Of a stretch of DNA of 56,557 nt, positions 8,025-19,429 are shown one piece after another. Numbering within the stretch: position 1 is the stretch's first letter; every line of letters begins with the position of its first letter. The notes below the pieces were generated by a model. The model had not been told where the DNA came from and did not search any database. It saw only the letters and a program-made list of their open reading frames with translations. This DNA comes from Myxococcales bacterium (GTDB taxonomy: Bacteria > Myxococcota_A > Polyangia > Haliangiales > Haliangiaceae), in assembly GCA_011526095.1 (NCBI GenBank), contig WYBA01000016.1:1-56557 (forward strand), written 5' to 3'. Both the position numbers and the translations under genes were made by a program.

Positions 8025-9905
8025 GTGCCCCCGGCGGTGCCCGCGACGATCGGCAAGTACCAGGTGATCGAGCGCCTGGCGGTCGGCGGCATGGCCGAGC
8101 TGTTCAAGGCGCGCATCCAGGGCAGCTACGGCTTCGAGAAGCTGATCGCGATCAAGAAGATCCTGCCGCACCTCGCCGCCGACCCGGCGTTCGTCGCGAT
8201 GTTCATCGACGAGGCGCGGATCACGGCGCAGCTCGACCACCCGCACATCGTCCAGGTGCTCGAGCTCGGCACCGACGCCGACGCGCCGTACATCGCGATG
8301 CAGTTCGTCGACGGCGTCGACGTGCTGGAGCTGCTGCGCGAGTGCGCGCGCACCCAGCGGCGGCTGCCGCCGGCGCTGTCGGCGCTGATCGTCCACGACG
8401 TGCTCGACGCGCTCGACTTCGCGCACCACGCGCGCGGCGCCGACGGCAAGCCGCTCGGCATCGTCCACCGCGACATCTCGCCCGGCAACATCCTGGTGTC
8501 GAAGCGCGGCGACGTCCGGCTCACCGACTTCGGCATCGCCCGCGCGATCGAGCGCAAGCACAAGACCGACGCCGGTGTGCTCAAGGGCAAGTACGGCTAC
8601 ATGTCGCCCGAGCAGGTGCTCGGCGTCGACCTCGACGGCCGCAGCGACCTGTTCGCGTGCGGCACCGTGCTCGCCGAGATGGTGATGATGCGCCGGCTGT
8701 TCACCGCGCCGGCGGACCTCGACGTGCTGATCATGGTGCGCGACGCGCGGCTCGACCGGCTCGACAAGTACGCCGCCGACTTCCCGCTCGAGCTGCGGGT
8801 GATCTGCGAGAAGGCGCTGCAGCGGTGGCCCGAGGACCGGTGGCAGAGCGCGGCGGCGTTCCGCGACGCGCTCGGCGACTGGCTGTACCGCAACGGCCGG
8901 CCGACCGCGCGCGACCTCGCCCAGCTGCTCGCCGAGCTCGCCGCCGCCCCGTCGGTCGGCGAGGTCGAGGACGAGCGGCGCGCCGAGCTCGGCACGCTGA
9001 GCGGGCCGTCGACGCGGATCGCCGCGGACCTCGCGGCCGAGGCCGCCGCGGCCGGGCGCCGCCACTACCTCGCGGGCACCGGCCGCGCCACCGTCGACGG
9101 CGTGCCGGCGCTGGTGCCCGACGAGGACAGCTCGAGCGGGATCTCGATTGTCGAGGACGAGGCGCCGAGCGGCGGCTCGGCGTCGACCGCGCCGGGCGAG
9201 GTCGGCGACCTGCGCACGACGCCGCCGATCCGCCTGATCCACCGCCTCGCCGTCGGCAAGCAGCTCGGCCTGCTCGTGCTCGAGGGCCGCGCCGGCATCC
9301 TCAAGGAGGCGTTCTTCGCCGACGGCCACCCGCAGTTCGTGTCATCGAACGTCGTCAGCGAGCGGCTCGGCGACTTCCTCGTCGAGCAGGGCGCGATCAC
9401 CTCGCAGCAGCTCGCGCGCGCGCTCGCGGTGATGCCGGACTTCGGCGGGCGCCTCGCCGACACGCTCGTCGGGCTCGGGCTGCTCAAGCCGCTCGACGCG
9501 TTCCGCCTGCTCGCGCGCCAGGTCGGCAGCAAGCTGATCGACGCGTGCACGTGGCAGAAGGGCCGCTACCGGTGGTACCCGGGGCGGCGCCCGCCCAACG
9601 CCCGCCCGCTCCACCTCGACACGTGGAAGATCCTCGGCGCGGGCGCGACCGCGCTCGACCTGGTGTTCGTCGAGGACTGGGCGACGGCGAACGCGGGGAT
9701 GGTGATGGACCACGTCCCGGGCCACGACAAGGAGCTGGCGCGGTTCGGCCTGGGCGAGGCGCCGGCGCGCGTCCAGGCGCTGCTCGACGGGCGGCGCACG
9801 CTCGCCGAGCTCGGCCAGCGGATCAAGACGCCCGAGGCGCGCGGCAACTTCCTGCGCCTGCTCTACCTGCTGGTGCACACCGACCTCGCCGTCACCCGGG
9901 GATGA
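8025..9905 (+). CDS. Ser/Thr protein kinase with C-terminal DUF4388 (PATAN)-like domain
   Basis: 626 aa. The kinase domain spans about residues 10-290: glycine loop LAVGGMAELF, AIKK (Lys44), HRD at 148-150 and TDFGIAR. The catalytic-loop lysine of HRDLKPxN is Ser here (HRDISPGN), a variant shared with another kinase in this window. An acidic linker (about 310-400) leads to a DUF4388/PATAN-like region (LGLLVLEGRAGILKEAFF, LGDFLVEQGAITSQQLARAL, GRYRWYPG). There is no transmembrane helix, so it is cytosolic. DUF4388 domains occur in two-component and gliding/chemosensory proteins of Myxococcota, so a role as a regulated signalling kinase is likely. The GTG start has no Shine-Dalgarno sequence but lies close behind a -10-like hexamer. 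Confidence 0.9.
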   Translation: MPPAVPATIGKYQVIERLAVGGMAELFKARIQGSYGFEKLIAIKKILPHLAADPAFVAMFIDEARITAQLDHPHIVQVLELGTDADAPYIAMQFVDGVDVLELLRECARTQRRLPPALSALIVHDVLDALDFAHHARGADGKPLGIVHRDISPGNILVSKRGDVRLTDFGIARAIERKHKTDAGVLKGKYGYMSPEQVLGVDLDGRSDLFACGTVLAEMVMMRRLFTAPADLDVLIMVRDARLDRLDKYAADFPLELRVICEKALQRWPEDRWQSAAAFRDALGDWLYRNGRPTARDLAQLLAELAAAPSVGEVEDERRAELGTLSGPSTRIAADLAAEAAAAGRRHYLAGTGRATVDGVPALVPDEDSSSGISIVEDEAPSGGSASTAPGEVGDLRTTPPIRLIHRLAVGKQLGLLVLEGRAGILKEAFFADGHPQFVSSNVVSERLGDFLVEQGAITSQQLARALAVMPDFGGRLADTLVGLGLLKPLDAFRLLARQVGSKLIDACTWQKGRYRWYPGRRPPNARPLHLDTWKILGAGATALDLVFVEDWATANAGMVMDHVPGHDKELARFGLGEAPARVQALLDGRRTLAELGQRIKTPEARGNFLRLLYLLVHTDLAVTRG

Positions 9906-9928
9906 CCGGCGAGGGTGAGCGGCGGCGG

Positions 9929-11245
9929 TCACCGCTCGGGGACGTAGAGCTTGGTCTCGACCCGGCGGTTGCTGCGGCGGCCGCGCGGCGTGTCGTTGTC
10001 GCTCACCGGATCCTCGGCGCCCTTGCCGATCACGACGATCCGGCCGCGGGTGATGCCGCGCGCGATCAGCGCGTCGCGCACGCCCTCGGCGCGCGTCACG
10101 CTGAGCGCGACCAGCGCCTCGGCGAGCTGCGCCGCGCGGGCCTCCTCGTCCGGGGGATCGAGGTCGTCGGGGTCGATCGGCGGCAGCGTCACCTCGCGAT
10201 CGTCGGTGTGGCCGATGATCAGCACGCGCACGCCGCGGTACTTGGTCAGCAGCTCGGCCGCCTTGTCGAGCGCCTTGCCCGCGGCGTCGGCGACGTCGAC
10301 GCCGCCCTCGGGGTAGATCAGCCCCTCGATCGTCCCGAGCGCGTCGTCGAGGTCCTGGGGCACGGTGTCGGGGCAGCCGTCCTCGTCGTCGAACCCGTTG
10401 AACGTCTCGGGCACCGACGCGCAGCCGTCGGCGATGTCGAGCACGCGGTCGAGGTCGTTGTCGATGTCCGGGCAGCCGTCGCGGTCCTCGAACCCGTCGG
10501 CGTCCTCGGCGCGGTCGGGGCAGCGGTCGTCGCCGTCGGCGAAGCCGTCGCCGTCCGCGTCGGTCGGCGCCGCGACCGCGATCGCCTTCTTGCCGCGCGC
10601 CTTGCCCCGCCCGCCGCCGAGGTCGACCCAGAACCCGACCGAGACCTCCGCCTCGAGCGCGACCGGCGACACCTCCTCCTCGTTCACGCCGTCGGTCAGC
10701 CCGACGCGCACGTCGACCCGGAAGTGCAGGCCGCGCCCGGGCGACGCCTGCGCGCCGATCCCGCCGAACGCGTCGTAGGACACGTCGGAGCCGAAGATCC
10801 CGCGCTTGGTCGACATCGTGATCGGCACGCCGGCGCCGAACACGACGAACGGCCGCACCTTCTGCCGCGGCAGCGGGACGAACCGGACCAGCACGCGCGG
10901 GTCGAACCACGCGACGGTGACGTCGTTGGCGTCGGTCGTCGTCGTCACCGAGAACGGCACCTCGAGCTCGGGCACCAGCCAGCTCAGCACCGGGCGCGCC
11001 AGGCGCACGCCGAACGCGACCGAGGTGTCGAGCGAGGTCCGGTAGTCGTCCTTCTCGCCGAGCGAGGAGGTGTCGGAGAAGACGCGGGGGCCGAAGAACG
11101 CGCCGAGCTGGTACGGGTCCGGCTCGGTCGCCGGGGGCTCGGCGCGGGCCGCGGTCGGGGCGAGGCCCGGCGCGATCGCGACGACGCCGACCGCGAGCGC
11201 GGCGCGCCACGACCACCACGACCCTCGGGAGGTAGGCGTGGACAT
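9929..11245 (-). CDS. OmpA-family outer-membrane protein with thrombospondin type 3 repeats
   Basis: 438 aa. It has a signal peptide (ends near APTAARA), then a putative beta-barrel (about 35-225, alternating hydrophobic strands such as LHFRVDVRVGLTDGV). Asp-rich TSP3-type calcium-binding repeats follow at about 235-310 (DADGDGFADGDDRCPD, DADGFEDRDGCPD, NGFDDEDGCPD). An OmpA/MotB peptidoglycan-binding domain ends the protein (VLIIGHTDD, VTRAEGVRDALIARGI, GRRSNRRVE). It probably tethers the outer membrane to peptidoglycan. The ATG at 11245 is chosen because the signal peptide follows it and TATGCT lies 8 nt upstream; in-frame codons further upstream give no signal peptide. Confidence 0.9.
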   Translation of the reverse strand: MSTPTSRGSWWSWRAALAVGVVAIAPGLAPTAARAEPPATEPDPYQLGAFFGPRVFSDTSSLGEKDDYRTSLDTSVAFGVRLARPVLSWLVPELEVPFSVTTTTDANDVTVAWFDPRVLVRFVPLPRQKVRPFVVFGAGVPITMSTKRGIFGSDVSYDAFGGIGAQASPGRGLHFRVDVRVGLTDGVNEEEVSPVALEAEVSVGFWVDLGGGRGKARGKKAIAVAAPTDADGDGFADGDDRCPDRAEDADGFEDRDGCPDIDNDLDRVLDIADGCASVPETFNGFDDEDGCPDTVPQDLDDALGTIEGLIYPEGGVDVADAAGKALDKAAELLTKYRGVRVLIIGHTDDREVTLPPIDPDDLDPPDEEARAAQLAEALVALSVTRAEGVRDALIARGITRGRIVVIGKGAEDPVSDNDTPRGRRSNRRVETKLYVPER

Positions 11246-11253
11246 CGCCAGCG

Positions 11254-11259
11254 AGCATA
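11254..11259 (-). promoter_or_regulatory. Putative -10 hexamer TATGCT, leaderless start of the OmpA-like gene
   Basis: On the minus strand TATGCT is followed by 8 nt and the ATG at 11245, with no Shine-Dalgarno sequence between. Confidence 0.45.
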
Positions 11260-11382
11260 CGCGAGAAGCCGCCGGAGCCGGCCAGTTCCGCCCGTCCGTC
11301 AGACCCGCCAGTCCGCGGGTGATCACGGCGTGATGCGCGTCGTGGACGCGGTCCGGGCGGTCCGGTAGGGTGGTCGGCACCC

Positions 11383-12447
11383 GTGCCGTCCCGTCGCCCC
11401 GTCGTGCTCGCCGTCGTCGCCGCGCTGCTCGTGTCGGGCTGCGGCGGGGGTGACGACGACGCGTCCCCCGACGCCTTCACGCCCGCGGCAGACGGCGGCG
11501 GCGGCGACGCCGGGCCCCAGCCGGGGTGCGACCACGTGGAGCAGGCGGACGGTGACAACGACGACGCCGGCGAGCCGAGCGGGCTGTCCGTCGGGCCAGG
11601 CCGCGTGACGATCTGCGGCTCGATCCGCGCCGGCGAGCCCGGCGGCGACTTCGTCGACGTCGACCGGTACCAGATCGCGATCGAGGACGACCGCGGCGTC
11701 GCGGTGCGGCTGGTGTCGGCGGGGGGCGGCGCGCTGGGGCTGCTCGGGGTCGAGCTGCAGCTCGGCGACGGCGAGACCAGCGCGGGCCGGGGGCTGTTCG
11801 TCGGCGACCACCTGGTGTTCACGGCCCGCGTCGCGCCCGGCACCTACGAGCTCGTCGTGTTCGCCGCCGGCAACGACGCGCTGCCGCTCGACGTCGGCTA
11901 CCGGCTCGAGCTGGTCGGCGACGACCTCGACGCGCGCTGCGTCCGGCTCACCGGCGCCGCCGCCTACACCGAGCAGCTCGACGGGCCCGAGCACACCGGC
12001 AACGACGTGGTCGAGGTGCGGTGGGGCGACGCGCCGACGCTGACCGATGCCCTCGACGACGCGCCGGAGCCGACCGCGATCGTGCTGTCGGCGGCGATGG
12101 ACTACCGGCTGTCCGGCGCGCTCGGCGCCAGCGACATCGGCGACGACTACGGCGACCGCGACACCTACCTGGTCCTCACCGGCAACCAGACCAACCAGCT
12201 CGACGTCCGCGTGACGTGGCAGGGCGAGGCCGCGGACCTCGACGTGATCGTGTTCGCGACCGCCGATCCCGAGGCCCCGCTCGATCTCGCCGCGGGCGCG
12301 ACGGCGGCCAAGGGCGGCGACGAGCTGATGACGACGGCGGTCCTGCCGTCGACCGCGTACTGGGTGTGGGTCGGCGCGTACGACGGCTCGACCGGCCAGC
12401 CGATCGCCTACGACGCGACCCTGTGCGCGCGCCGCCACGCGCCCTGA
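11383..12447 (+). CDS. Putative secreted lipoprotein with two PPC-like beta domains
   Basis: 354 aa. Lipobox LLVSGC near residue 20, then an Asp/Gly-rich linker typical of myxobacterial lipoproteins. Two beta-rich halves follow, each resembling pre-peptidase C-terminal (PPC) modules: DVDRYQIAIEDDRGVAVRL with APGTYELVVFA, and DRDTYLVLTGNQTNQLDV with ADLDVIVF and STAYWVWVGAYDG. No catalytic domain is present, so it is a binding or structural surface protein of unknown target. The GTG start lies 11 nt after TAGGGT. It is divergent from the OmpA-like gene. Confidence 0.75.
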   Translation: MPSRRPVVLAVVAALLVSGCGGGDDDASPDAFTPAADGGGGDAGPQPGCDHVEQADGDNDDAGEPSGLSVGPGRVTICGSIRAGEPGGDFVDVDRYQIAIEDDRGVAVRLVSAGGGALGLLGVELQLGDGETSAGRGLFVGDHLVFTARVAPGTYELVVFAAGNDALPLDVGYRLELVGDDLDARCVRLTGAAAYTEQLDGPEHTGNDVVEVRWGDAPTLTDALDDAPEPTAIVLSAAMDYRLSGALGASDIGDDYGDRDTYLVLTGNQTNQLDVRVTWQGEAADLDVIVFATADPEAPLDLAAGATAAKGGDELMTTAVLPSTAYWVWVGAYDGSTGQPIAYDATLCARRHAP

Positions 12448-12493
12448 CGCGCCCGATCGCGCGCCGCGTCGTGCGACCAGCAACCCCGGGGGA

Positions 12494-12523
12494 TTGACAG
12501 GCGGCGCGGCCGCCGCCGACCCT
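12494..12523 (+). promoter_or_regulatory. Possible promoter TTGACA-N18-GACCCT upstream of the FHA-sigma54 activator
   Basis: A perfect -35 TTGACA (12494-12499) is followed after 18 bp by GACCCT (12518-12523), six nt before the GTG at 12530. The -10 lacks the usual initial T, so support is moderate. It argues for GTG 12530 over the TTG at 12494, which is part of the -35. Confidence 0.35.
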
Positions 12524-12529
12524 GGGCCC

Positions 12530-13927
12530 GTGGCGCTGGACGACTCCACCGAGCCGGTCGACGACCGCGCGCCGCGCTCGCTCGTGCTCGAGCTCGTCCT
12601 GCCCGACGCGATCACGCGCGTCGCCCTGCCCGATCACGGCAGCGTCGTGATCGGCCGGTCGAGCGGCGCCGCCGTGCGGATCGATCACGCCTCGGTGTCA
12701 CGCGAGCACGTCCGGCTCCACCTCGGCGCGCTCGTCGTCGTCGAGGATCTCGGCTCGCGCAACGGCACGTTCGTGCGCGGCCGCCGGCTCGAGCCGGGCG
12801 CGACCGCGTCGCTCGGGCTCGGCGACAGCCTCGAGGTCGGCGCGGTGCTGGCGCGGCTCGCGATCGCGCCTGGCGCGCTCGCCCCCGCGGCTGCGGCGGC
12901 CGCGGCGCCCGCGCATGATCGCCGCGCCTCGGCCTCCGGGCGCGCGCTGCTCGATCAGCCCGAGGGCTGGTACGCCCCGACCTCGGCCGCGATGCGCCAG
13001 GTGCTCGCCGCGATCGATCAGGTCGCGCCGTCGGACGTCTCGACGCTGCTGCTCGGCGAGACCGGCGTGGGCAAGGAGGTGTGCGCGGAGCGCCTGCACC
13101 GCAACTCCGCGCGCGCCGGCGGGACGCTGCTGCGCCTCAACTGCAGCGCGCTGCCCGAGGCGCTGATCGAGTCCGAGCTGTTCGGCCACGAGAAGGGCGC
13201 GTTCACCGGCGCGTCGGCGCCCAAGCAGGGCCTGATCGAGGCGGCCGACGGCGGCACGGTGTTCCTCGACGAGATCGGCGAGCTGCCGCTGGCGGTCCAG
13301 GCCAAGCTGCTGCGCGTGCTCGACCGCCGCGAGGTGATGCGGATCGGCGGGCTCAAGGAGCGTACGGTCGACGTCCGGTTCGTGTCGGCGACCCACCGCA
13401 GCCTCGACCAGGAGATCGCCGCGGGCCGGTTCCGCCAGGACCTGTTCTACCGGCTCGCCGGGATGACGATCCGGATCCCGCCGCTGCGCGAGCGGGTCGA
13501 CGAGATCGCGCCGCTGGCCCGGCGGTTCGTCGACGACGCCGCGACGCGGCTGGGCCGGCGCGCCCCGCGCCTGGCGCCCGACGCGATCGCCGCGCTCGAG
13601 CGCCACGCCTGGCCGGGCAACATCCGCGAGCTGCGCAACGCGGTCGAGCACGCGCTGGTGATGTGCGCGGACGGCGACATCACCGCCGCGTGCCTGCCGG
13701 GCGACGTCACCGGCTCGCTGACCACCGGCGACCACGATCCGATCACGCTGCGGATCCCGCGCGTGTCCGGCCTGCGCGACGAGGTCGAGGCGCTGGAGAA
13801 GGAGCGGATCCTCGCGACGCTGGAGGCGTGCGGCGGCAACCAGAGCGAGGCCGCGCGCCGGCTCGGGATCTCGCGCGGCGCGCTGCTCGCCAAGCTGCGC
13901 GGCTGGGGCGTGCTCGGCAAGCGCTGA
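12530..13927 (+). CDS. Sigma54-dependent transcriptional activator with N-terminal FHA domain
   Basis: 465 aa from GTG 12530 (an in-frame TTG at 12494 would add 12 residues). The FHA domain at about 15-110 (VVIGRSSGAAVRID, SVSREHVRL, DLGSRNGTFV) binds phosphothreonine. The AAA+ domain follows, with GETGVGKE (Walker A), GAFTGA at 223-228 (contacts sigma54), GGTVFLDEIGELPL (Walker B) and PPLRERVDEI. The C-terminal Fis-type HTH is GNQSEAARRLGISRGALLAKL. FHA-type enhancer-binding proteins are typical of myxobacteria and are controlled by Ser/Thr kinases. Four such kinases lie in this window, but which one acts on it cannot be told. TGATCA palindromes overlap its stop codon. Confidence 0.95.
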   Translation: MALDDSTEPVDDRAPRSLVLELVLPDAITRVALPDHGSVVIGRSSGAAVRIDHASVSREHVRLHLGALVVVEDLGSRNGTFVRGRRLEPGATASLGLGDSLEVGAVLARLAIAPGALAPAAAAAAAPAHDRRASASGRALLDQPEGWYAPTSAAMRQVLAAIDQVAPSDVSTLLLGETGVGKEVCAERLHRNSARAGGTLLRLNCSALPEALIESELFGHEKGAFTGASAPKQGLIEAADGGTVFLDEIGELPLAVQAKLLRVLDRREVMRIGGLKERTVDVRFVSATHRSLDQEIAAGRFRQDLFYRLAGMTIRIPPLRERVDEIAPLARRFVDDAATRLGRRAPRLAPDAIAALERHAWPGNIRELRNAVEHALVMCADGDITAACLPGDVTGSLTTGDHDPITLRIPRVSGLRDEVEALEKERILATLEACGGNQSEAARRLGISRGALLAKLRGWGVLGKR

Positions 13928-13961
13928 TCACGCCGGGTGATCACGCTTGATCAGCTGATCA
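13925..13961. promoter_or_regulatory. Cluster of four TGATCA palindromes, possible operator
   Basis: TGATCA occurs at 13925-13930, 13938-13943, 13948-13953 and 13956-13961. The last two form a perfect 14-bp palindrome, TGATCAGCTGATCA. The first overlaps the stop of the FHA-sigma54 activator, and the cluster lies about 130 bp upstream of the somatomedin-B protein gene. It could be an operator, possibly of the adjacent activator. I found no sigma54 -24/-12 pair in the interval. Confidence 0.4.
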
Positions 13962-14088
13962 GCGGTGAGCAGGGGGAGCGCGGTCGCCTGGCCGATCGGG
14001 CTCGCCAAGTGTCGGAACCGTAAGGCCACCCACTCGCGTTGCGACCCGGCATCGCGGCTGCAATGGACCTCGTGCAGGAGGGCACACC

Positions 14089-15273
14089 ATGAGGCAGCTT
14101 GTTGCGATCGCAACGTTCCTGGTCCTGTCGACGGTCGCGGTGGGAACCGCGTCGGCGGCCAACTACATCATGTACATCCAGGGCCGCGGGTGGACGAACT
14201 GGAGCTCGGCGGAGAAGGTGAACCGCTCGGGCACCTCGTGGCTCGAGGAGACGATCGCGTTCAACGGCGGCTCGTCGATCCGCGGGCCGGAGACGACCAC
14301 GGTGCGGACGCGGCTCGAGCAGCGCTGCGCGGTCGGCACCGGCAACACCTGCGTGGTCGTCTGCTACTCGGCCGGCTGCCTGCGCTTGCTCAAGGCGATC
14401 CACGACTCGTCGACGACGAGCTTCAACATCATCCGCGTCAGCGCGGCGGCCTCGGCCGCCGGCGGCACCAAGGGCGCCGAGGCGCTGACCACCGGCAGCC
14501 TCAAGACCGTCGCGAAGCTGTTCGGTCAGCAAGAGGCGGTCGACTGGGACCTCACGCCCGCGGCGGCGCGCGGCACCTACGGCAACGTCCAGAACGACAT
14601 GAACAAGACGACCGGCACGATGTACCACTACGCCGGCTACAAGGACACGTGCAAGTCGTTCCTGTTCGTGAAGATGTGCGGGAACAAGTACACCAACGCC
14701 GGCCTGTCCGGCGCCAAGGGCGACGGGATGGTGTCGTTCGACTCGGCGGGCGGCGCGAGCGCGCAGGGCGCGTTCAACAACCTGTGCAACACCGGCGGCG
14801 CCGGCACCAAGCGGATCACCTCGCGGTTCGCCAAGCGCGCCCCGGGCGTGTCGGGCGCGGCGTGCGACGGCGAGAACCGCGACCACGCCGGCATGGTCGG
14901 CTTCACGATCAAGCAGACCGAGCTCGCGCTGCCGTCGACGCCGACGGGTGATCAGAACCTCACGTGGACGGACACGACGTCGCAGACGGTGTGCTCGGAC
15001 ACCACCAACTGCAGCCAGGCGTTCACCAACCAGAGCGCGGATCAGTCGGTGCTGCGCACCTCGAGCGGCGGCTCGGTGACGGTCGCGGGCAACACCGACG
15101 CGACGTCGTCGCCCTCGACCGCGGACACCGGCGCCTCCAACTCGTGCACCGCGCGGTGCGGCCTGTACCAGCCGGGCCGCACGTGCCAGTGCGACGCCGC
15201 GTGCGTCTCGGGCGGTGACTGCTGCGCCGACTACGCCACGACCGCCAACTGCGACAGCATGACGATCTGGTGA
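14089..15273 (+). CDS. Secreted serine-hydrolase-like protein with C-terminal somatomedin B domain
   Basis: 394 aa. It has a strong Shine-Dalgarno sequence (AGGAGG) and a signal peptide cleaved near TASAANY. The N-terminal region (about 25-290) looks like an alpha/beta hydrolase: a nucleophile-elbow-like motif CVVVCYSAGC with Ser94, KGDGMVSF (possible acid) and NRDHAGMV (possible His). The C-terminus (353-388) has eight cysteines in the order of a somatomedin B module: RCGLYQPGRTCQCDAACV, then GDCCADY and a last Cys. Such modules are best known from animal vitronectin and ENPP proteins, where they mediate protein-protein contacts. Substrate is unknown. The next gene starts 5 nt after the stop, so the two form an operon. 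Confidence 0.75.
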   Translation: MRQLVAIATFLVLSTVAVGTASAANYIMYIQGRGWTNWSSAEKVNRSGTSWLEETIAFNGGSSIRGPETTTVRTRLEQRCAVGTGNTCVVVCYSAGCLRLLKAIHDSSTTSFNIIRVSAAASAAGGTKGAEALTTGSLKTVAKLFGQQEAVDWDLTPAAARGTYGNVQNDMNKTTGTMYHYAGYKDTCKSFLFVKMCGNKYTNAGLSGAKGDGMVSFDSAGGASAQGAFNNLCNTGGAGTKRITSRFAKRAPGVSGAACDGENRDHAGMVGFTIKQTELALPSTPTGDQNLTWTDTTSQTVCSDTTNCSQAFTNQSADQSVLRTSSGGSVTVAGNTDATSSPSTADTGASNSCTARCGLYQPGRTCQCDAACVSGGDCCADYATTANCDSMTIW

Positions 15274-15277
15274 TCCC

Positions 15278-16534
15278 ATGGCGAAGCCCACCCGCACCCC
15301 CACGAAGTCCGGCGCCGCGTCGCCGCCGCCCCGCCGCTCCAGCCGCACCGCGGTCGTCGGCGTCGTGGCGGGCGCGGGGCTCGCCGCGCTGCTGATCGCC
15401 AGCGCCGACGGTGACGGTGCGACGTCCGCGCCGGCGCCGACCGCCGCGGCCCCGACCCCGGCGGCGCCCCGCCGCGACGCTCCGCCGCCGCGCGCCGCGG
15501 CCGCGCCTGCCGCGGCCGAGCACGCGCTCGACCCGTCGATGCTGTCGGCGGCGGCGCTGCGCGAGGCGCTCGCGCAGTACGAGCGCGACTCGATCTACCC
15601 GCCGACCTCGCACCTGTGGACCGAGGACACCGCCGGCCAGAACCAGCCGTGGAACCAGACGTTCCCGGTCGAGCACCTGCTCGACGACCGCGACGGGCAG
15701 GAGACCGTGTTCCGGTTCGCCAGCGACCGCCACCACGTCGAGCACGGCGAGGCGCTCACCGCCACGATCGAGGTGTGGCCGCAGGGCGCGCGCGAGCGCC
15801 GCCTGCCGGTCACCTTCCACTCGGCGATCGTCGAGGCGTTCGGCACCGGCCGCACCGGCGTGACGCTGACCTTCCGCGACGACGGCGCCGACGGCGACGC
15901 CGTCGCCGGAGACCGCCGCTACACCGCGCGGCTCGTCCCGTCGGAGCACGCCGCGCTCGAGCGCGCCCAGCGGGTGCGGTTGCAGGTCGATCTCGAGGCG
16001 GCGGGCGTGCAGCGCCTCGCGCACCTCGACTTCACGTACACGCCGCGCCCGCTGCTCGACCTCGTCGGCGTCGAGGCCGGCCCCGAGGACGGCCACCTCG
16101 CGGTCGCGCTGGCGCTCGACGTCCACGACCCCGGCCACTACCAGATCAGCGCCGACGTCCTCGCCGAGGACGGCGTCACGCCGATCGGCTGGATCACCCA
16201 CCCGTGGGAGGACCTCGACGTCGGCCGCCGCACCGTCACGCTGACGCTGTTCGGCAAGGTGCTCCACGACCGCGGCCTGGCCGGCCCCTACGTGATCGCC
16301 AACCTGCGCGCCGAGCGCCGCGCCGATGACGCCGAGGTCGAGATGTGGTGGTCCGATCCCCGGACGTTCCGCACCGCGGCGGTCGGGCTCGACGCGTTCT
16401 CGCCGGCGCCGTGGGACGGTCCCGAGCGACGGACGGCGATCGCCACGATCCAGGCGTCGATCGCCGAGCAGGAGGCCACCGAGCGGGGCGCCTGGCAGCC
16501 GCCGGGCAGCCCGGGCGGGTCCGAAGAAAGATGA
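15278..16534 (+). CDS. Membrane-anchored choice-of-anchor X-like protein
   Basis: 418 aa. An N-terminal basic stretch and a transmembrane segment (about 24-43, VVGVVAGAGLAALLIAS) are followed by an Ala/Pro linker and extracytoplasmic beta domains. The segment FRDDGADGDAVAGDRRYTA matches the acidic DDGxxGDxxAGDxxYT signature of choice-of-anchor X proteins, probably metal-binding. The rest (YTPRPLLDLVGV, YVIANLRAE, VEMWWSDPRTF) is not recognised. It begins five nt after the somatomedin-B hydrolase gene, so the two products are likely to work together at the cell surface. A Ser/Thr kinase gene follows 38 bp downstream. Confidence 0.7.
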   Translation: MAKPTRTPTKSGAASPPPRRSSRTAVVGVVAGAGLAALLIASADGDGATSAPAPTAAAPTPAAPRRDAPPPRAAAAPAAAEHALDPSMLSAAALREALAQYERDSIYPPTSHLWTEDTAGQNQPWNQTFPVEHLLDDRDGQETVFRFASDRHHVEHGEALTATIEVWPQGARERRLPVTFHSAIVEAFGTGRTGVTLTFRDDGADGDAVAGDRRYTARLVPSEHAALERAQRVRLQVDLEAAGVQRLAHLDFTYTPRPLLDLVGVEAGPEDGHLAVALALDVHDPGHYQISADVLAEDGVTPIGWITHPWEDLDVGRRTVTLTLFGKVLHDRGLAGPYVIANLRAERRADDAEVEMWWSDPRTFRTAAVGLDAFSPAPWDGPERRTAIATIQASIAEQEATERGAWQPPGSPGGSEER

Positions 16535-16572
16535 TCCGCCGGCCTCGATCTTCCCTATGATCGAGGCTGGTC

Positions 16573-19305
<2,733 letters not shown>

Positions 19306-19373
19306 GCCGAGCGAAGCGAGGCGACCTCCGTACAGGCGCCGCGAGCCCGTCTTCGGGCGAGCCAGCCGATCGA

Positions 19374-19408
19374 CAGAGCCTGCGAGGCTGAAAGCCTCAC
19401 AGGCTCTG
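19374..19408. terminator. Bidirectional hairpin between convergent genes
   Basis: Inverted repeat with left arm CAGAGCCTGcGAGGCT and right arm AGCCTCaCAGGCTCTG around a 3-nt loop: 15 paired bases with one mismatch. It lies between the stops of the TPR kinase and the Rpn-family gene. No U tract on either side. A second small hairpin (CCCG-TCTT-CGGG) lies just upstream. Confidence 0.7.
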
Positions 19409-19429
19409 TGGCGAGGGTCCGCCCGACCC

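Noticed and set aside
7968..9329. Long minus-strand frame opposite the kinase-DUF4388 gene
   Set aside because: It is antisense to a clear kinase and has shadow-type composition.
13928..14088. Sigma54 (-24/-12) promoter for the somatomedin-B gene
   Set aside because: GG and GC pairs near 14044-14058 are 7 nt apart instead of 10 and lack the TGGCAC/TTGCA context.
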